63,365 nucleotides of DNA. Origin: Verrucomicrobia subdivision 6 bacterium. GTDB lineage: Bacteria; Verrucomicrobiota; Verrucomicrobiia; Methylacidiphilales; Verrucolacustridaceae. The stretch lies in the NCBI GenBank assembly GCA_945874125.1, contig CAMCFB010000003.1, positions 1-63,365 on the forward strand, read 5' to 3'. Shown piece after piece: positions 29,393-38,690 of the stretch. Within the stretch, counting starts at the first letter, position 1. Each line of letters begins with the position of its first letter. A program made the translations under genes and the position numbers. Below the pieces are notes generated by a model. The model was not told the DNA's origin and ran no database searches. It was given only the letters and a program-made list of their open reading frames with translations.

Positions 29393-30748
29393 TTAACGAA
29401 GGCGGGAATCGAGTTTGGCGGCGGCGCGTTGCAGAGTGGTGAGGGCGGATCCGACGGATTGCTGAGCTCCTTTCGAATCGAGGGGAAGCGGAATGGCGGT
29501 TTCGAGGGAGGTGACCCGAGCGCAGAAGCTATCATTGATCATGAGGCCGAGGAATTCCCCCCCTAAAGTGAGAACCAGGTCGCCGGAGGAGGGGGCATAC
29601 TCTCCTTGGAGTCGATTGAGGAAACGAGAGTCCATTTCGAGGTACCCGGGAAGATCGGGGGAGAGGCGGAAAGCACACTCCCCATAGCCGTCGCCGCGGG
29701 GTGAGATGAGTAGGCTTTTGGGGAAGCGAAATGGGTCGGTGGCGAGCCGGTAGGGTGCGGTGCCGGCAGATTTGGCTTCGGAGCCAGAAAGGGAGAGGAG
29801 CAGGAGGCGAGGATCGCCCTGGCGAAGGGAGTGAAGGGTGGGGATAGGTTGAGGGAAATCAGCTGGAGCGGGGAGCGTGAGGGAACCGGAGAGCGATTTC
29901 CAGGAACCGCCCGCATCGCCGAAAGTGAAGGGGGTTTGCTCGAGCGAAATCAGGGCGGCGGTGCGAGTGCCGTCGGTCAGGAGAATAGATTTCCATTCGC
30001 GCCGGCGAGGTCCTGAGCCTTGCGCGGAGGTGCGCTCCGTCACGATGGAGAGAGTGGCGCGGCGGTTGAGGTAGTCGGCGTAAAGGGAGTTGGGTGCGAT
30101 GGGACGAAATTCGCGAATTTCCTGGGTTATCTCACCCGACTTTTCCGCCAAGCGGGTGACGCCCTGGGAGAGCGATTGGTTTTGTTCCAGCAGTTTCTTC
30201 TTTTCCTCCTCGGCATTGCGGAGGGTGATTTCGACCTGACGAGCACGCTCTTCGGAGGTGCGGGCAGTGACCGTAGCGGCGGTGAGTTGCGAGCGCAGAG
30301 CCTCTCCTTCCTTTTTTAATTTTTCCTCCGCTTGGCGGAGGGCCAGAGCCTCCGCCCGAGCGGCTTCCAGGGCGGCACGGTTTCGTTCCGTTTCGATGCC
30401 GGCCTGTTGGGCGAGACGAAGAGACTCCTGCTCTGCCTTGGTCAGGCGTTCCGAAAGTTCGGTTGTGCGGGCGCGAGCTTGATCGAGAACGGTCGCGCGG
30501 CTGCGGGACTCATCCCGCGTGGTGGCGAGATCTAGGGCCAATTTTTCGCGGTTGGCTTTCTCTTCTTCCAGGGTGAGGCGAAGAGCTGCGACCACATCTT
30601 CGCGGGCGGAAACGGGTTGGGCAGCCGAAGGGGGGGCGGGAGGGAGTTCGTTTTTATCCCAGCGGGTGAGGGCCAGAAGGTTGAGGAGGAGGAAATCGCA
30701 GAGAATGAGGAGGAGGGTCTTATTCATCAGAGTGGGTGCGTGGGGCAA
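29393..30748 (-). CDS. Hypothetical membrane-anchored coiled-coil protein
   Basis: N-terminal MNKTLLLILCDFLLLNLLALTRWD then long heptad-rich region; real start probably the internal ATG preceding MNKTLL. Confidence 0.55.
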   Translation of the reverse strand: MPHAPTLMNKTLLLILCDFLLLNLLALTRWDKNELPPAPPSAAQPVSAREDVVAALRLTLEEEKANREKLALDLATTRDESRSRATVLDQARARTTELSERLTKAEQESLRLAQQAGIETERNRAALEAARAEALALRQAEEKLKKEGEALRSQLTAATVTARTSEERARQVEITLRNAEEEKKKLLEQNQSLSQGVTRLAEKSGEITQEIREFRPIAPNSLYADYLNRRATLSIVTERTSAQGSGPRRREWKSILLTDGTRTAALISLEQTPFTFGDAGGSWKSLSGSLTLPAPADFPQPIPTLHSLRQGDPRLLLLSLSGSEAKSAGTAPYRLATDPFRFPKSLLISPRGDGYGECAFRLSPDLPGYLEMDSRFLNRLQGEYAPSSGDLVLTLGGEFLGLMINDSFCARVTSLETAIPLPLDSKGAQQSVGSALTTLQRAAAKLDSRLR

Positions 30749-30766
30749 AGCCTCACCGTTCGGGGG

Positions 30767-31111
30767 CTACTTCTTTTCGGGGGGAATCAGAAGGCGTTGC
30801 TTGAGGGCGCGCACGTGAAAGATTTTGACGATGGCCACGCCGGCGATGCCGAAAAGGTTGGAGGCGTAGGCGGCGAGCAGGCTGGGCTGAATGAGACCGA
30901 TGACTTGGAGGACTAAGGCGGTAGCGGTGCCGGCGATGCCCACGTAGAGGCCGGCATCGAAGAGGTTATCCTCATTTTCGAGAAGGCGGAGTTTGAGTTG
31001 GGGGTCGCCCGGGCCGTTTTCGATTTGGCGCATTCGGCGGACGCAAATTCGGTAGACGGCGATTTGCAGACCAAGAAAAATGGCCAAGGTGATGAGGTTG
31101 GTGGGGTCCAT
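30767..31111 (-). CDS. Small membrane protein (possibly an independent gene nested at the 3' end of a longer ORF)
   Basis: ATG at 31111 preceded by AAAGGAAA; MDPTNLITLAIFLGLQIAVYRICVRRMRQ. Confidence 0.5.
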   Translation of the reverse strand: MDPTNLITLAIFLGLQIAVYRICVRRMRQIENGPGDPQLKLRLLENEDNLFDAGLYVGIAGTATALVLQVIGLIQPSLLAAYASNLFGIAGVAIVKIFHVRALKQRLLIPPEKK

Positions 31112-32371
31112 AGCGTTTCCTTTCGTCGATTGATTTTTAGCGGAGAAGGGGGTTTCGGCCAGACTCAATCGATAGCGGGGGAGGGGGCGGGGATGAAGCC
31201 AGGCAGGTTCGAGGGCGGCCCCGAGAAGAAACGCGAGAAGAGCGGTTTGCAGGAGGCGTGGGGCGAGCCGCCAAGGACCGGGGCTATGCGGGAAAGGGTT
31301 CGGCAGCCAACGCCAGAAGGCGAGAATGAGAAACCAGGAGCTGACCAGAAAAAGGAGGGCGCGAAGGAGAAGCAGAGGTTTTTCCCAGCGCAGGAGAGTG
31401 GGAAAGAGATCGGGCGGGAAAAGAAGTTGGGATGAGATGACGGGGGCATGACGTTGGACAAGGAGCTCAACCGCTCCTCGACCGAGGAGGATGGAGGAGG
31501 AAAGGTCGGCCCAGGGGCGGGCGGGGTTTTGGGGAAGGAGGGTGAGGCGGTCGACCGGGCCTGCCCAGAAGGTAGCGGCGAGCAGCAGGTCGCCGGGTTC
31601 GGTGGGGGAACGGATCTGGTCGGAAAACCAGTGCAGGGAGGGAAGAGTATCGATCGAGCCGAGGATTTTTCGAAGCGAGTCGTATTCGAAACGGCGGGCG
31701 AGGGAGAGGAGGGAGAGGACGAAGGGTTGCAAGGGGCGGAGGGAGCGGTCGGAGATCGATTGTTGGGCAAGGATTTTCATATCGCCCGCGACTTTGGCAG
31801 TGAAAGCGCTGGTATCGAGGAGGTGAGCGGCGAGGAGGAGAGTAGCTTCGAGGGGTTGGCCCCCAGGGCTCTGGGCGGGGAGAAGGGGGGGTTGAGGAGG
31901 AAGGGAGATGGAATCGAGAAGGGATTGGACGCCAGGTGAGGGGTTGGCGCGGAGCTGATCGCGTAAGCGGAGACGGACAGGTTCGCGGAGAAGAAGAGTG
32001 AGGGTGGGGGGCGGGCGGGAGCTGGTTTTTTCAAAGGCAAGGCCTGAGGTGGCAAGAATGAGTTCGAGGCGGGTATCGCGGGTGCCGAGCCAAGCGAGAT
32101 CTTGGCGGGAGGAGAGAAGAGAGCGGGCCTGGGTGACCAAGCTCTGGGCATCGGGCAGGTGCATCGATTCGGCAAGGAGGGAGAGTCGAAGACCCGCGCC
32201 GAGATGTTCCGAAGCGAGGAGGGAGTCGGCCAAGGCGGAGAGGGATGGGGTGTTTTGTCCGGCGGCGGCGAGAAGACGCTGATCGATCGCCTGAAATCGG
32301 ACGGGGAGAAGCGCGGCGGTTGCCCAAGCAGCGACTCCAAGGCCGAGAGAGGCTAGAGGTGAGAATTTCAG
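30767..32371 (-). CDS. Hypothetical protein, long ORF; likely CTG start overlapping the alr stop
   Basis: Frame open upstream of the tool start (32233) to CTG at 32371; encodes LKFSPLASLGLGVAAWATAALLPVRF membrane anchor. Confidence 0.5.
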   Translation of the reverse strand: MKFSPLASLGLGVAAWATAALLPVRFQAIDQRLLAAAGQNTPSLSALADSLLASEHLGAGLRLSLLAESMHLPDAQSLVTQARSLLSSRQDLAWLGTRDTRLELILATSGLAFEKTSSRPPPTLTLLLREPVRLRLRDQLRANPSPGVQSLLDSISLPPQPPLLPAQSPGGQPLEATLLLAAHLLDTSAFTAKVAGDMKILAQQSISDRSLRPLQPFVLSLLSLARRFEYDSLRKILGSIDTLPSLHWFSDQIRSPTEPGDLLLAATFWAGPVDRLTLLPQNPARPWADLSSSILLGRGAVELLVQRHAPVISSQLLFPPDLFPTLLRWEKPLLLLRALLFLVSSWFLILAFWRWLPNPFPHSPGPWRLAPRLLQTALLAFLLGAALEPAWLHPRPLPRYRLSLAETPFSAKNQSTKGNAMDPTNLITLAIFLGLQIAVYRICVRRMRQIENGPGDPQLKLRLLENEDNLFDAGLYVGIAGTATALVLQVIGLIQPSLLAAYASNLFGIAGVAIVKIFHVRALKQRLLIPPEKK

Positions 32372-33459
32372 ATGAGGGAACGGGGCAAAGAGGGGTGAAT
32401 GCGGGTAAGAATTTCCCAGGGGATGGTGCCGGCTTCGCGGGCGAGGTCAGTCGCCGTGCGTGTTTTGCGGCCCGAACGACCGATCCAGATCACCTCTTGG
32501 CCACGGTGGGGTTGGGGTAGGCGGGAGACATCGAGGAGAGTCATATCCATGGTCACGCGGCCGAGGATGGGGCAGAGCTGACCTTGGATGAGGGCGTGAC
32601 CACGGGAGGAGAGGGAGCGTGGCAGACCGTGGGCGTAGCCGGTAGCAACGGTGGCGACGCGGAGGTTACGAGGAGCGCGGTAGGTGGCGCCGTAGCTGAT
32701 GGTTTGGCCGCGGGGAACGGAGCGGACGAGAAGAATTTTGGATTTCCAGGAGAGAACGGGTTGAAGCTGGGGAGTGGCGCGAGGGAGAGTGGCGTAGCCG
32801 TAGAGGCCCAGGCCCGGGCGGGCGTGGGTGGAGGAAAAGGGGAGGCGGGAGATGAGCGCCGCGGTGTTGCCCCAGTGGTGGGGAAGATTTTTCGGAAGCA
32901 GATCGGCGCGTTGGAGTTGTCGGCGGGTGAAAGCGGGATTCGAATCGGCGCAGGCGAGGTGGGTAAAGGTTCCGACTAGGTCGAGGAGGGGTTGTTGGGC
33001 GATGAATTGAAGGAGGTGAAGGAATTCGGCCGGAGGTGCACCGAGGCGATTCATACCCGTATCAAGTTTGGCTTGGATGAGAGCAGGAGTGCGGGCGCGC
33101 TGGGCGGCGCGGGCGAGTTCGCGGGCTTCGGCCAGAGAGGAGAGGGTGATGGTGAGGCGGTGACGGAGGGCGATGGAAAATTCAAATGGAAGAGTGGAGC
33201 CGAGAAGGAGGATGGGTTGACGGATGCCGGCTTGGCGCAATTGAACACCTTCGGATGCGCAGGCGACGCCAAACTCCTCGCATCCCGCTCGGGCGAGGGC
33301 GCGGGTGATGGGAATAAGGCCGTGTCCATAGGCATCGTCTTTGACCACGGCGAGCAGGCGGCCTTTTTTGGGCAGAGCGCGACGGAGGACACGGAGATTG
33401 TTGCGAAGAGCGGAGAGAGATAACTCGCACCAGGTGCGGGCATCGCGCGGGGCTTTCAT
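32368..33459 (-). CDS. alr: Alanine racemase
   Basis: LLAVVKDDAYGHGLIPI; KLDTGMNRLG; ARPGLGLYGY; GRVTMDMTLLDVS; start at MKAPRDARTW. Confidence 0.93.
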   Translation of the reverse strand: MKAPRDARTWCELSLSALRNNLRVLRRALPKKGRLLAVVKDDAYGHGLIPITRALARAGCEEFGVACASEGVQLRQAGIRQPILLLGSTLPFEFSIALRHRLTITLSSLAEARELARAAQRARTPALIQAKLDTGMNRLGAPPAEFLHLLQFIAQQPLLDLVGTFTHLACADSNPAFTRRQLQRADLLPKNLPHHWGNTAALISRLPFSSTHARPGLGLYGYATLPRATPQLQPVLSWKSKILLVRSVPRGQTISYGATYRAPRNLRVATVATGYAHGLPRSLSSRGHALIQGQLCPILGRVTMDMTLLDVSRLPQPHRGQEVIWIGRSGRKTRTATDLAREAGTIPWEILTRIHPSLPRSLI

Positions 33460-33508
33460 CCCCCCGAGAGTAGAGGTGGAAGGAGTCAGGCGAGAGTCAA
33501 AAAAGGGG

Positions 33509-34093
33509 TCAGGCACCGGGCGTGACGGCTGGTCGAAGATGAAGTGGGGCGAGGGGGAGATCGGGTTCGAGCGGTTGGGTGGTAAGGGAGGAGAGAAGGT
33601 GAAGGGCGGAGGGGTGAGCTTCTTGGGGGATGCCTGGAAGGGAGTCGGGGGTGACGGCCAAGGAGCAGCGGGAGAGAAGTTCGGGAAGGTGAGCGATCGG
33701 ATGAACGGTCGTGGGGCGAGATAGTTTTCCGTTGGCGTAGTAGGAGGCGAAGACATCGCCCCGGCGGGCGTCGGAAAAAATACCCAAGGTGGTGATGTGA
33801 GGGAACTGTTGGGCGATGGCGTGCGTGCTACGGATCGGCAGGACGGGACAAGACCAGGCGGAGGCTATTCCTTGGGCGGAGGCGATGGCGGATCGTATTC
33901 CGGAAAAAGATCCGGGGCCGACGCCGACGAGGATCTGGTCGGCCGGGGATGGGGTGGGAAGATTTTTTTGCAGCGAGGGGATGAGGGTCGCGGCGACGGT
34001 GCCAGTTAGAGAGCCGGAGTGGAGGATGGTCTGGTCGTGGGCCCAGAGCCAGGTCACGGTGGGGGTGGAGGCTTCGAGGATGAGGCGGAGCAT
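33509..34093 (-). CDS. tsaB: tRNA threonylcarbamoyladenosine biosynthesis protein TsaB
   Basis: MLRLILEASTPTVTWLWAHD; VGVGPGSFSGIRSAIASAQGIASA; FSDARRGDVFASYY. Confidence 0.92.
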   Translation of the reverse strand: MLRLILEASTPTVTWLWAHDQTILHSGSLTGTVAATLIPSLQKNLPTPSPADQILVGVGPGSFSGIRSAIASAQGIASAWSCPVLPIRSTHAIAQQFPHITTLGIFSDARRGDVFASYYANGKLSRPTTVHPIAHLPELLSRCSLAVTPDSLPGIPQEAHPSALHLLSSLTTQPLEPDLPLAPLHLRPAVTPGA

Positions 34094-34135
34094 GGAATAG
34101 TTTCGGGCTTGGAGGGTAAATGCGCGAAGGAAAAG

Positions 34136-34948
34136 TCAGGGTTTTTGGGAAGATTCCGTTTCGGAGTAAATGGGGATGGGTTCGCCGTCGGGGCGGTAAT
34201 CGAGTTCGGGACCGCCTCCACGAATTAAACGTATGTCGAAGGTGCCGTATTGAAATTTGAGCTGGGCAAAAATGGGGATGCGGCGGGCGTCATCGGTCAT
34301 CCATATTTTCATCCAGCCTTGATGGCGGGAGGAAGGGCCGTGGGGTTGACCAAAAATCTCGATCAGGGGCAGGGGCGGGCGATCGTCGATTTCGAGTCGG
34401 GCGACTTGGGAGCAGGAGATTTTCGCGAAAAGAGGTTCTTTGTTTTCGATTACCTGCCAGGTGACGGCGCTGCCCTTTTTCCACGGGTAGGCGCGAACAT
34501 GGTAGAGCATCGAGCCGAAATCCTCATATGGTCCTTCGAGAATATCGAAATTTTCCTCAGCTCTTCCGGGAGCAGGGAAAAAGCGTCCGAGCCGAACCGA
34601 GTAGTCGGGCAGAGTGCGGCGGTGGCGGATGTTGCCGCCTTCGTTGCGGTCCTGAATATATTCGGTGGTGCGCCAAGGGTGAAGTTGAGTGAGGGAAGTG
34701 ATGCGGGTACGGATGGGGAAGAAGGCTTCGATCGGTCCCCGAGAGCGGAGGAAAAGTTCGAACCGTTCGATGCCGTCCCGTTTTGGTTCAGGTCGGGCGG
34801 TGAAGGTGGCCTCGGCGGCGTCGATGGGTCCCCATTCAATCAGGTAGGTGAGTTTTTCGCCCTCGGGCCAAGGAAAGGGAGATGGGGCTTGGGCGTGGGT
34901 CAGGACAGGAAGAAGAAGGAAAAGGCAAAAAGGAGTGAGGAGGCTCAC
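34136..34948 (-). CDS. DUF3108 domain protein
   Basis: GEKLTYLIEWGPIDAAEATF...DDARRIPIFAQLKFQYGTFDIRL; GTG start inferred near nos stop. Confidence 0.75.
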   Translation of the reverse strand: MSLLTPFCLFLLLPVLTHAQAPSPFPWPEGEKLTYLIEWGPIDAAEATFTARPEPKRDGIERFELFLRSRGPIEAFFPIRTRITSLTQLHPWRTTEYIQDRNEGGNIRHRRTLPDYSVRLGRFFPAPGRAEENFDILEGPYEDFGSMLYHVRAYPWKKGSAVTWQVIENKEPLFAKISCSQVARLEIDDRPPLPLIEIFGQPHGPSSRHQGWMKIWMTDDARRIPIFAQLKFQYGTFDIRLIRGGGPELDYRPDGEPIPIYSETESSQKP

Positions 34949-34950
34949 GA

Positions 34951-36096
34951 TTAGTAAAGTCGTTTTTGGGTAAGGAAGTTGGGGGAAAATTCGGTCGGGT
35001 CGTAGGAGCGCGGCCAAAGTTTGGTCAGGGAACCGGAGAGGGGCGGGATGAGCCAATCCCAACGACCAAAGACGGGGCGGCCCGCTTGGGCTTCGTCCTC
35101 CTCAAAGCGGAGGTGGGAGGCGGTGGCGGAGTGGTGATCGATCAGGCGGACTTTGGCCTGAGCGAAGGAGTGGAGCACGGCGCGGTTCAGTTCCACGAGG
35201 GCCCGATCTTTCCAGAGGGTGGTGGGGCGGGAGGTATCGAGACGGAGCCGTCGGGCGATTTCCGGCAGAAGGTGGTAGCGATTTTCGTCGGCAAAGTTGC
35301 GGGCCCCGATTTCGGTTTCCATGTACCAACCGCTGAAGGGAGCGGCGGGAAAGGAGAGACCGCCGATTTCCAGTTTCATATTGGAGACAACGGGAAGGGC
35401 AAACCAGCGGAGGCGAAGGGAGTCGAGGCAGGAGGAGTCGGGATGGCGGATGGGAACTTCCATCGTGGCTTTTTTGGGGGGAGGAAAGAGTCGAGGTTTT
35501 TTATCGTGCAGGGAGATGATGATGGGAAGCAGGTCGAAGGCGGTCCGTTTTTTTGGTGGTTTCCAGCCAAGGCGGAGGCAGAGGTCGGTAAAATCGGCTT
35601 CGGCGGGGTCACCCAAGATCTGTTTTTTACCGATGCGGTAGCCGGCGTAGCGGCTGAGTTGGTAGTTCCAGATGCGGGGACCACGACCCCGAGAATCGGC
35701 TGGGGGGAAGATGGTGATGGTGGAGCGAATGTCGCCGTGACGGGTGGCGTGGGTCAGGTGATGCAGACAGGCCTGGTAGATTTCTTCCTCGGTGCGGAGA
35801 TGGCGGGCATCGATGACATCCAGTTTGGACCAAAAAAAGCGTCCGACACAGCGGACGCTGTTTCGCCAGGCGAGTCGGCAGCCGTAGTTCAGTTCTGACG
35901 GGGTGAGAGCGTAGGTTCCGGTTTGGCGAATGGATTGGGCGACTTGGCGAAAACGAAGTGGGGTGGGGGTGGGAGCCCCTTTTTCGGTTTGGAGTAGGCG
36001 CAGGAACGCTTCGGCCGATTGGTGGAGGGGGAGAGGGTGTTGGCGTCCCGTCAGGCGGAGTCGATCCGAAAGGGCAAGAAAGGGGCAGGGAGGCAT
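34951..36096 (-). CDS. nos: Nitric oxide synthase oxygenase (bacterial NOS)
   Basis: Heme-thiolate motif WRNSVRCVGR; STITIFP; RIWNYQLSRYAGYR; PFSGWYMETEIGARNFADENRYHLLPEIA; DHHSATASHLRFEEDE. Confidence 0.95.
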   Translation of the reverse strand: MPPCPFLALSDRLRLTGRQHPLPLHQSAEAFLRLLQTEKGAPTPTPLRFRQVAQSIRQTGTYALTPSELNYGCRLAWRNSVRCVGRFFWSKLDVIDARHLRTEEEIYQACLHHLTHATRHGDIRSTITIFPPADSRGRGPRIWNYQLSRYAGYRIGKKQILGDPAEADFTDLCLRLGWKPPKKRTAFDLLPIIISLHDKKPRLFPPPKKATMEVPIRHPDSSCLDSLRLRWFALPVVSNMKLEIGGLSFPAAPFSGWYMETEIGARNFADENRYHLLPEIARRLRLDTSRPTTLWKDRALVELNRAVLHSFAQAKVRLIDHHSATASHLRFEEDEAQAGRPVFGRWDWLIPPLSGSLTKLWPRSYDPTEFSPNFLTQKRLY

Positions 36097-36197
36097 GATG
36101 GATTAGAGTAGCGAATTGTTGGCTTGGGTAAAACCTTGGTCGACGGGGTAAATGTTTGCTTTCGAAAATCCTGCAAGTTGCGAGAAGAGGAGGTTGC

Positions 36198-37487
36198 ATG
36201 GCTGAGAGCATTACGGTTTTGATTGTGGGAGGAGGCGGGAGGGAACACGCCTTGGGGTGGAAGTTTGCGCAGGATCCGCGGGTACAGAAGGTGTGGTTTG
36301 CGCCGGGCAATGCGGGAACGACCAAGGTGGGGACCAACCTTCCGATGGCGGCGACCGACATGGAGGGGATCACGCGTTGGGCGGAGAGGGAGAGGCCTGG
36401 GTTGGTGGTGGTGGGGCCGGAGGCTCCGCTATGTGCGGGGTTGGCCGATCGGTTGCGGGAGGTGGGGGTAAGGGTTTTTGGTCCGGGAGCCAAGGGGGCG
36501 CAGTTGGAGGGTAGCAAATCGTTCTGCAAGGATTTACTGGTGGAGCAGAAGATTCCGACGGCGCGGGCGGGCTCTTTTACCGAGGTGGGGAAGGCGCTGG
36601 CTTTTTTGGAGAGCTTGGCGTGTCCGATCGTGGTGAAGGCGGACGGGTTGGCGGCGGGCAAAGGAGTGGTGATTGCGCCGAGTCGGGAGGAGGCGGGGCA
36701 AGCCATCCGGGAAATGATGGAGGCGCGGGTGTTTGGCGAGGCGGGGGCGAGAGTTTTAGTGGAGGAGTTTCTGGTGGGGGAGGAGTTGAGTCTGCACGCG
36801 GTGACGGATGGCAAGAGCTTGGTCTTGTTGCCGAGCGCGCAGGATCATAAGCGGGTGGGGGAGGGAGACACGGGTTTGAACACGGGCGGGATGGGGGCCT
36901 ATGCGCCGGCCCCGCGGGCGACGCCAGAGTTGTTGCGGGAGGTGGAGGAGAAGATTTTGCGGCCGACTTTGGCGGGGTTGGCCAAGCAGGGGATCGAATA
37001 TCGGGGGGTGCTGTATGCGGGGCTGATGTTGACGGCGGAGGGGCCGAAAGTTTTGGAATATAATTGTCGTTTTGGGGATCCGGAGACGGAGGTCTTGTTG
37101 CCGCTGTTGGATTCTCCGCTGTGGGATTTGTTGGTGGCGGCGGCGGAGGGGGAGTTGGGAAGAGTGAAAGTGAAAAGTGGGTCTGGGGCGGCAATGACGG
37201 TGGTGTTGGCGGCCGAGGGATATCCGGCGAAGCCGGTGTTGGGGCAGCGGATCCAAATGGGGGAGGAAACGATGGGGACGGCGATCTTTCATGCCGGGAC
37301 CAAGGAGGGCCAAGATGGGGTGGAGGTTGCGGGGGGGCGGGTTTTAGCGGTGACGGGTTGGGGAAAGGATTTGCGAAGTGCCCGAGATCGGGCGTATGGG
37401 GCGGTGGGAAAAATACATTTTTCGGGGCAACATTTTCGCAAGGATATTGGGCATCGGGCCTTAGAAAAAGTTGTCGGCGAGGGGTGA
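36198..37487 (+). CDS. purD: Phosphoribosylamine-glycine ligase
   Basis: VLIVGGGGREHALGWKFAQDP; YNCRFGDPETEVLLPLL; start at MAESITV. Confidence 0.96.
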   Translation: MAESITVLIVGGGGREHALGWKFAQDPRVQKVWFAPGNAGTTKVGTNLPMAATDMEGITRWAERERPGLVVVGPEAPLCAGLADRLREVGVRVFGPGAKGAQLEGSKSFCKDLLVEQKIPTARAGSFTEVGKALAFLESLACPIVVKADGLAAGKGVVIAPSREEAGQAIREMMEARVFGEAGARVLVEEFLVGEELSLHAVTDGKSLVLLPSAQDHKRVGEGDTGLNTGGMGAYAPAPRATPELLREVEEKILRPTLAGLAKQGIEYRGVLYAGLMLTAEGPKVLEYNCRFGDPETEVLLPLLDSPLWDLLVAAAEGELGRVKVKSGSGAAMTVVLAAEGYPAKPVLGQRIQMGEETMGTAIFHAGTKEGQDGVEVAGGRVLAVTGWGKDLRSARDRAYGAVGKIHFSGQHFRKDIGHRALEKVVGEG

Positions 37488-37507
37488 AAAGTACAGGTTG
37501 GACTGAG

Positions 37508-38689
37508 ATGAACTTAGCCAAAGCAGCTGCTTTTCTATTGGTGGGACTGGTTTTAGGGATTGGGGTGGCGCCCCGTCTGCCCGAGCTCGAGAAAAAGTGG
37601 GTGGAGATGGTGGAAAGGGTGAAAACGAAGGCTCGGCCGGCGGCACAAGCGGAGACGGCGACCGCTCCGGCACGACCGGCGGCGGTGCCGACACCGCAAC
37701 CGGTTGGGACACTGAAGGGGGCGGAGGCGGGAGAGATCGGTCGTCTGCTAGGGACAACGGAGGAGGCGAGTCCGGCAAAAATCACAAAGGCTTTGGAGCA
37801 GTCGGGCGGAAGGTGGTCGGTGGCTGAGGCCAGAAAGGCAGCCTCCCCGGAGCGGCCGTGGGTGGCGGAGCTTTTGCCGGGGCCGGTGGCCTACTGGCGG
37901 GTGAGGAGTCTGGGGGTGGCGGTGTCGGAGGCGATGGGTCGTGATTGGGTGGTGTGGAAGCAGAAAAATCCTTTGGGTGCGGTGCTGGATTTGCGGGAGT
38001 GCAAGCCGGCTCAGAGTTTGGAAGCAGCGGCGGAGGTGGCGGGTTTATTTGTGACCCCGGGGGAGATTTTATTTACCTGGCGGGATGGTGCGGGGCGGGA
38101 AAAAGTATTTCGATCGGATCGGCAACCGCTGGGTTTGGGTGAGGGATATCCGCTGATTGTTTTGGTGGGGCCGGAGTTGCGGGGGGCGGGGGAGTTGTTG
38201 GCCTATCTTTTGCAGGAGCGGGGTGGGGCAATCTTAGTGGGGCAATCCACGGCGGGTCAGATGGGGTGGTTGGCGGAGACGCGCCTCTCGACGGGTCGTT
38301 CCCTTTTTCGGTCACAGGGGGAGATCGTGTTGCCGGGTGGGCAAGCCCCTTTGGGCAGACCCTTGCCGCCCGATCTGAATTTGGCCGGCGGGTCAGTGAT
38401 GGATACGGAGATCTGGCCGGGGGGCGAGGCGACGATTGCCTCAACGGTGGCGGAGGTGCCCCCGATTAAGCGACCGAATGAGGCCTTGTTGCTCCAGGGT
38501 GAGGATGCGGAGATGGAGGAGTTGCGGTCGGAAAAAGAGGGTAAGGATGAGCCGAAAAGACCCCCACAGGACAAGGGGTTACAGCGGGCGGGAGATCTTT
38601 TGCGGGGCTTAAGAAAGATTCCCCCGGGCCGTCGGGCATCATTTGACCCGTGCCATTTTCGAGGGCAAATTCCTTCTTTTACCAGCTAA
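37508..38689 (+). CDS. S41-peptidase-fold protein, apparently catalytically degenerate
   Basis: [25 protein letters not shown]...[39 protein letters not shown] aligns with CtpA-type core but lacks the Ser/Lys. Confidence 0.7.
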   Translation: MNLAKAAAFLLVGLVLGIGVAPRLPELEKKWVEMVERVKTKARPAAQAETATAPARPAAVPTPQPVGTLKGAEAGEIGRLLGTTEEASPAKITKALEQSGGRWSVAEARKAASPERPWVAELLPGPVAYWRVRSLGVAVSEAMGRDWVVWKQKNPLGAVLDLRECKPAQSLEAAAEVAGLFVTPGEILFTWRDGAGREKVFRSDRQPLGLGEGYPLIVLVGPELRGAGELLAYLLQERGGAILVGQSTAGQMGWLAETRLSTGRSLFRSQGEIVLPGGQAPLGRPLPPDLNLAGGSVMDTEIWPGGEATIASTVAEVPPIKRPNEALLLQGEDAEMEELRSEKEGKDEPKRPPQDKGLQRAGDLLRGLRKIPPGRRASFDPCHFRGQIPSFTS

Positions 38690-38690
38690 T

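Noticed and set aside
34995-35010. GGGTCGTAGGAG as an additional R copy
   Set aside because: Lies in nos coding sequence, only partial match, and no neighbours at 61 nt.
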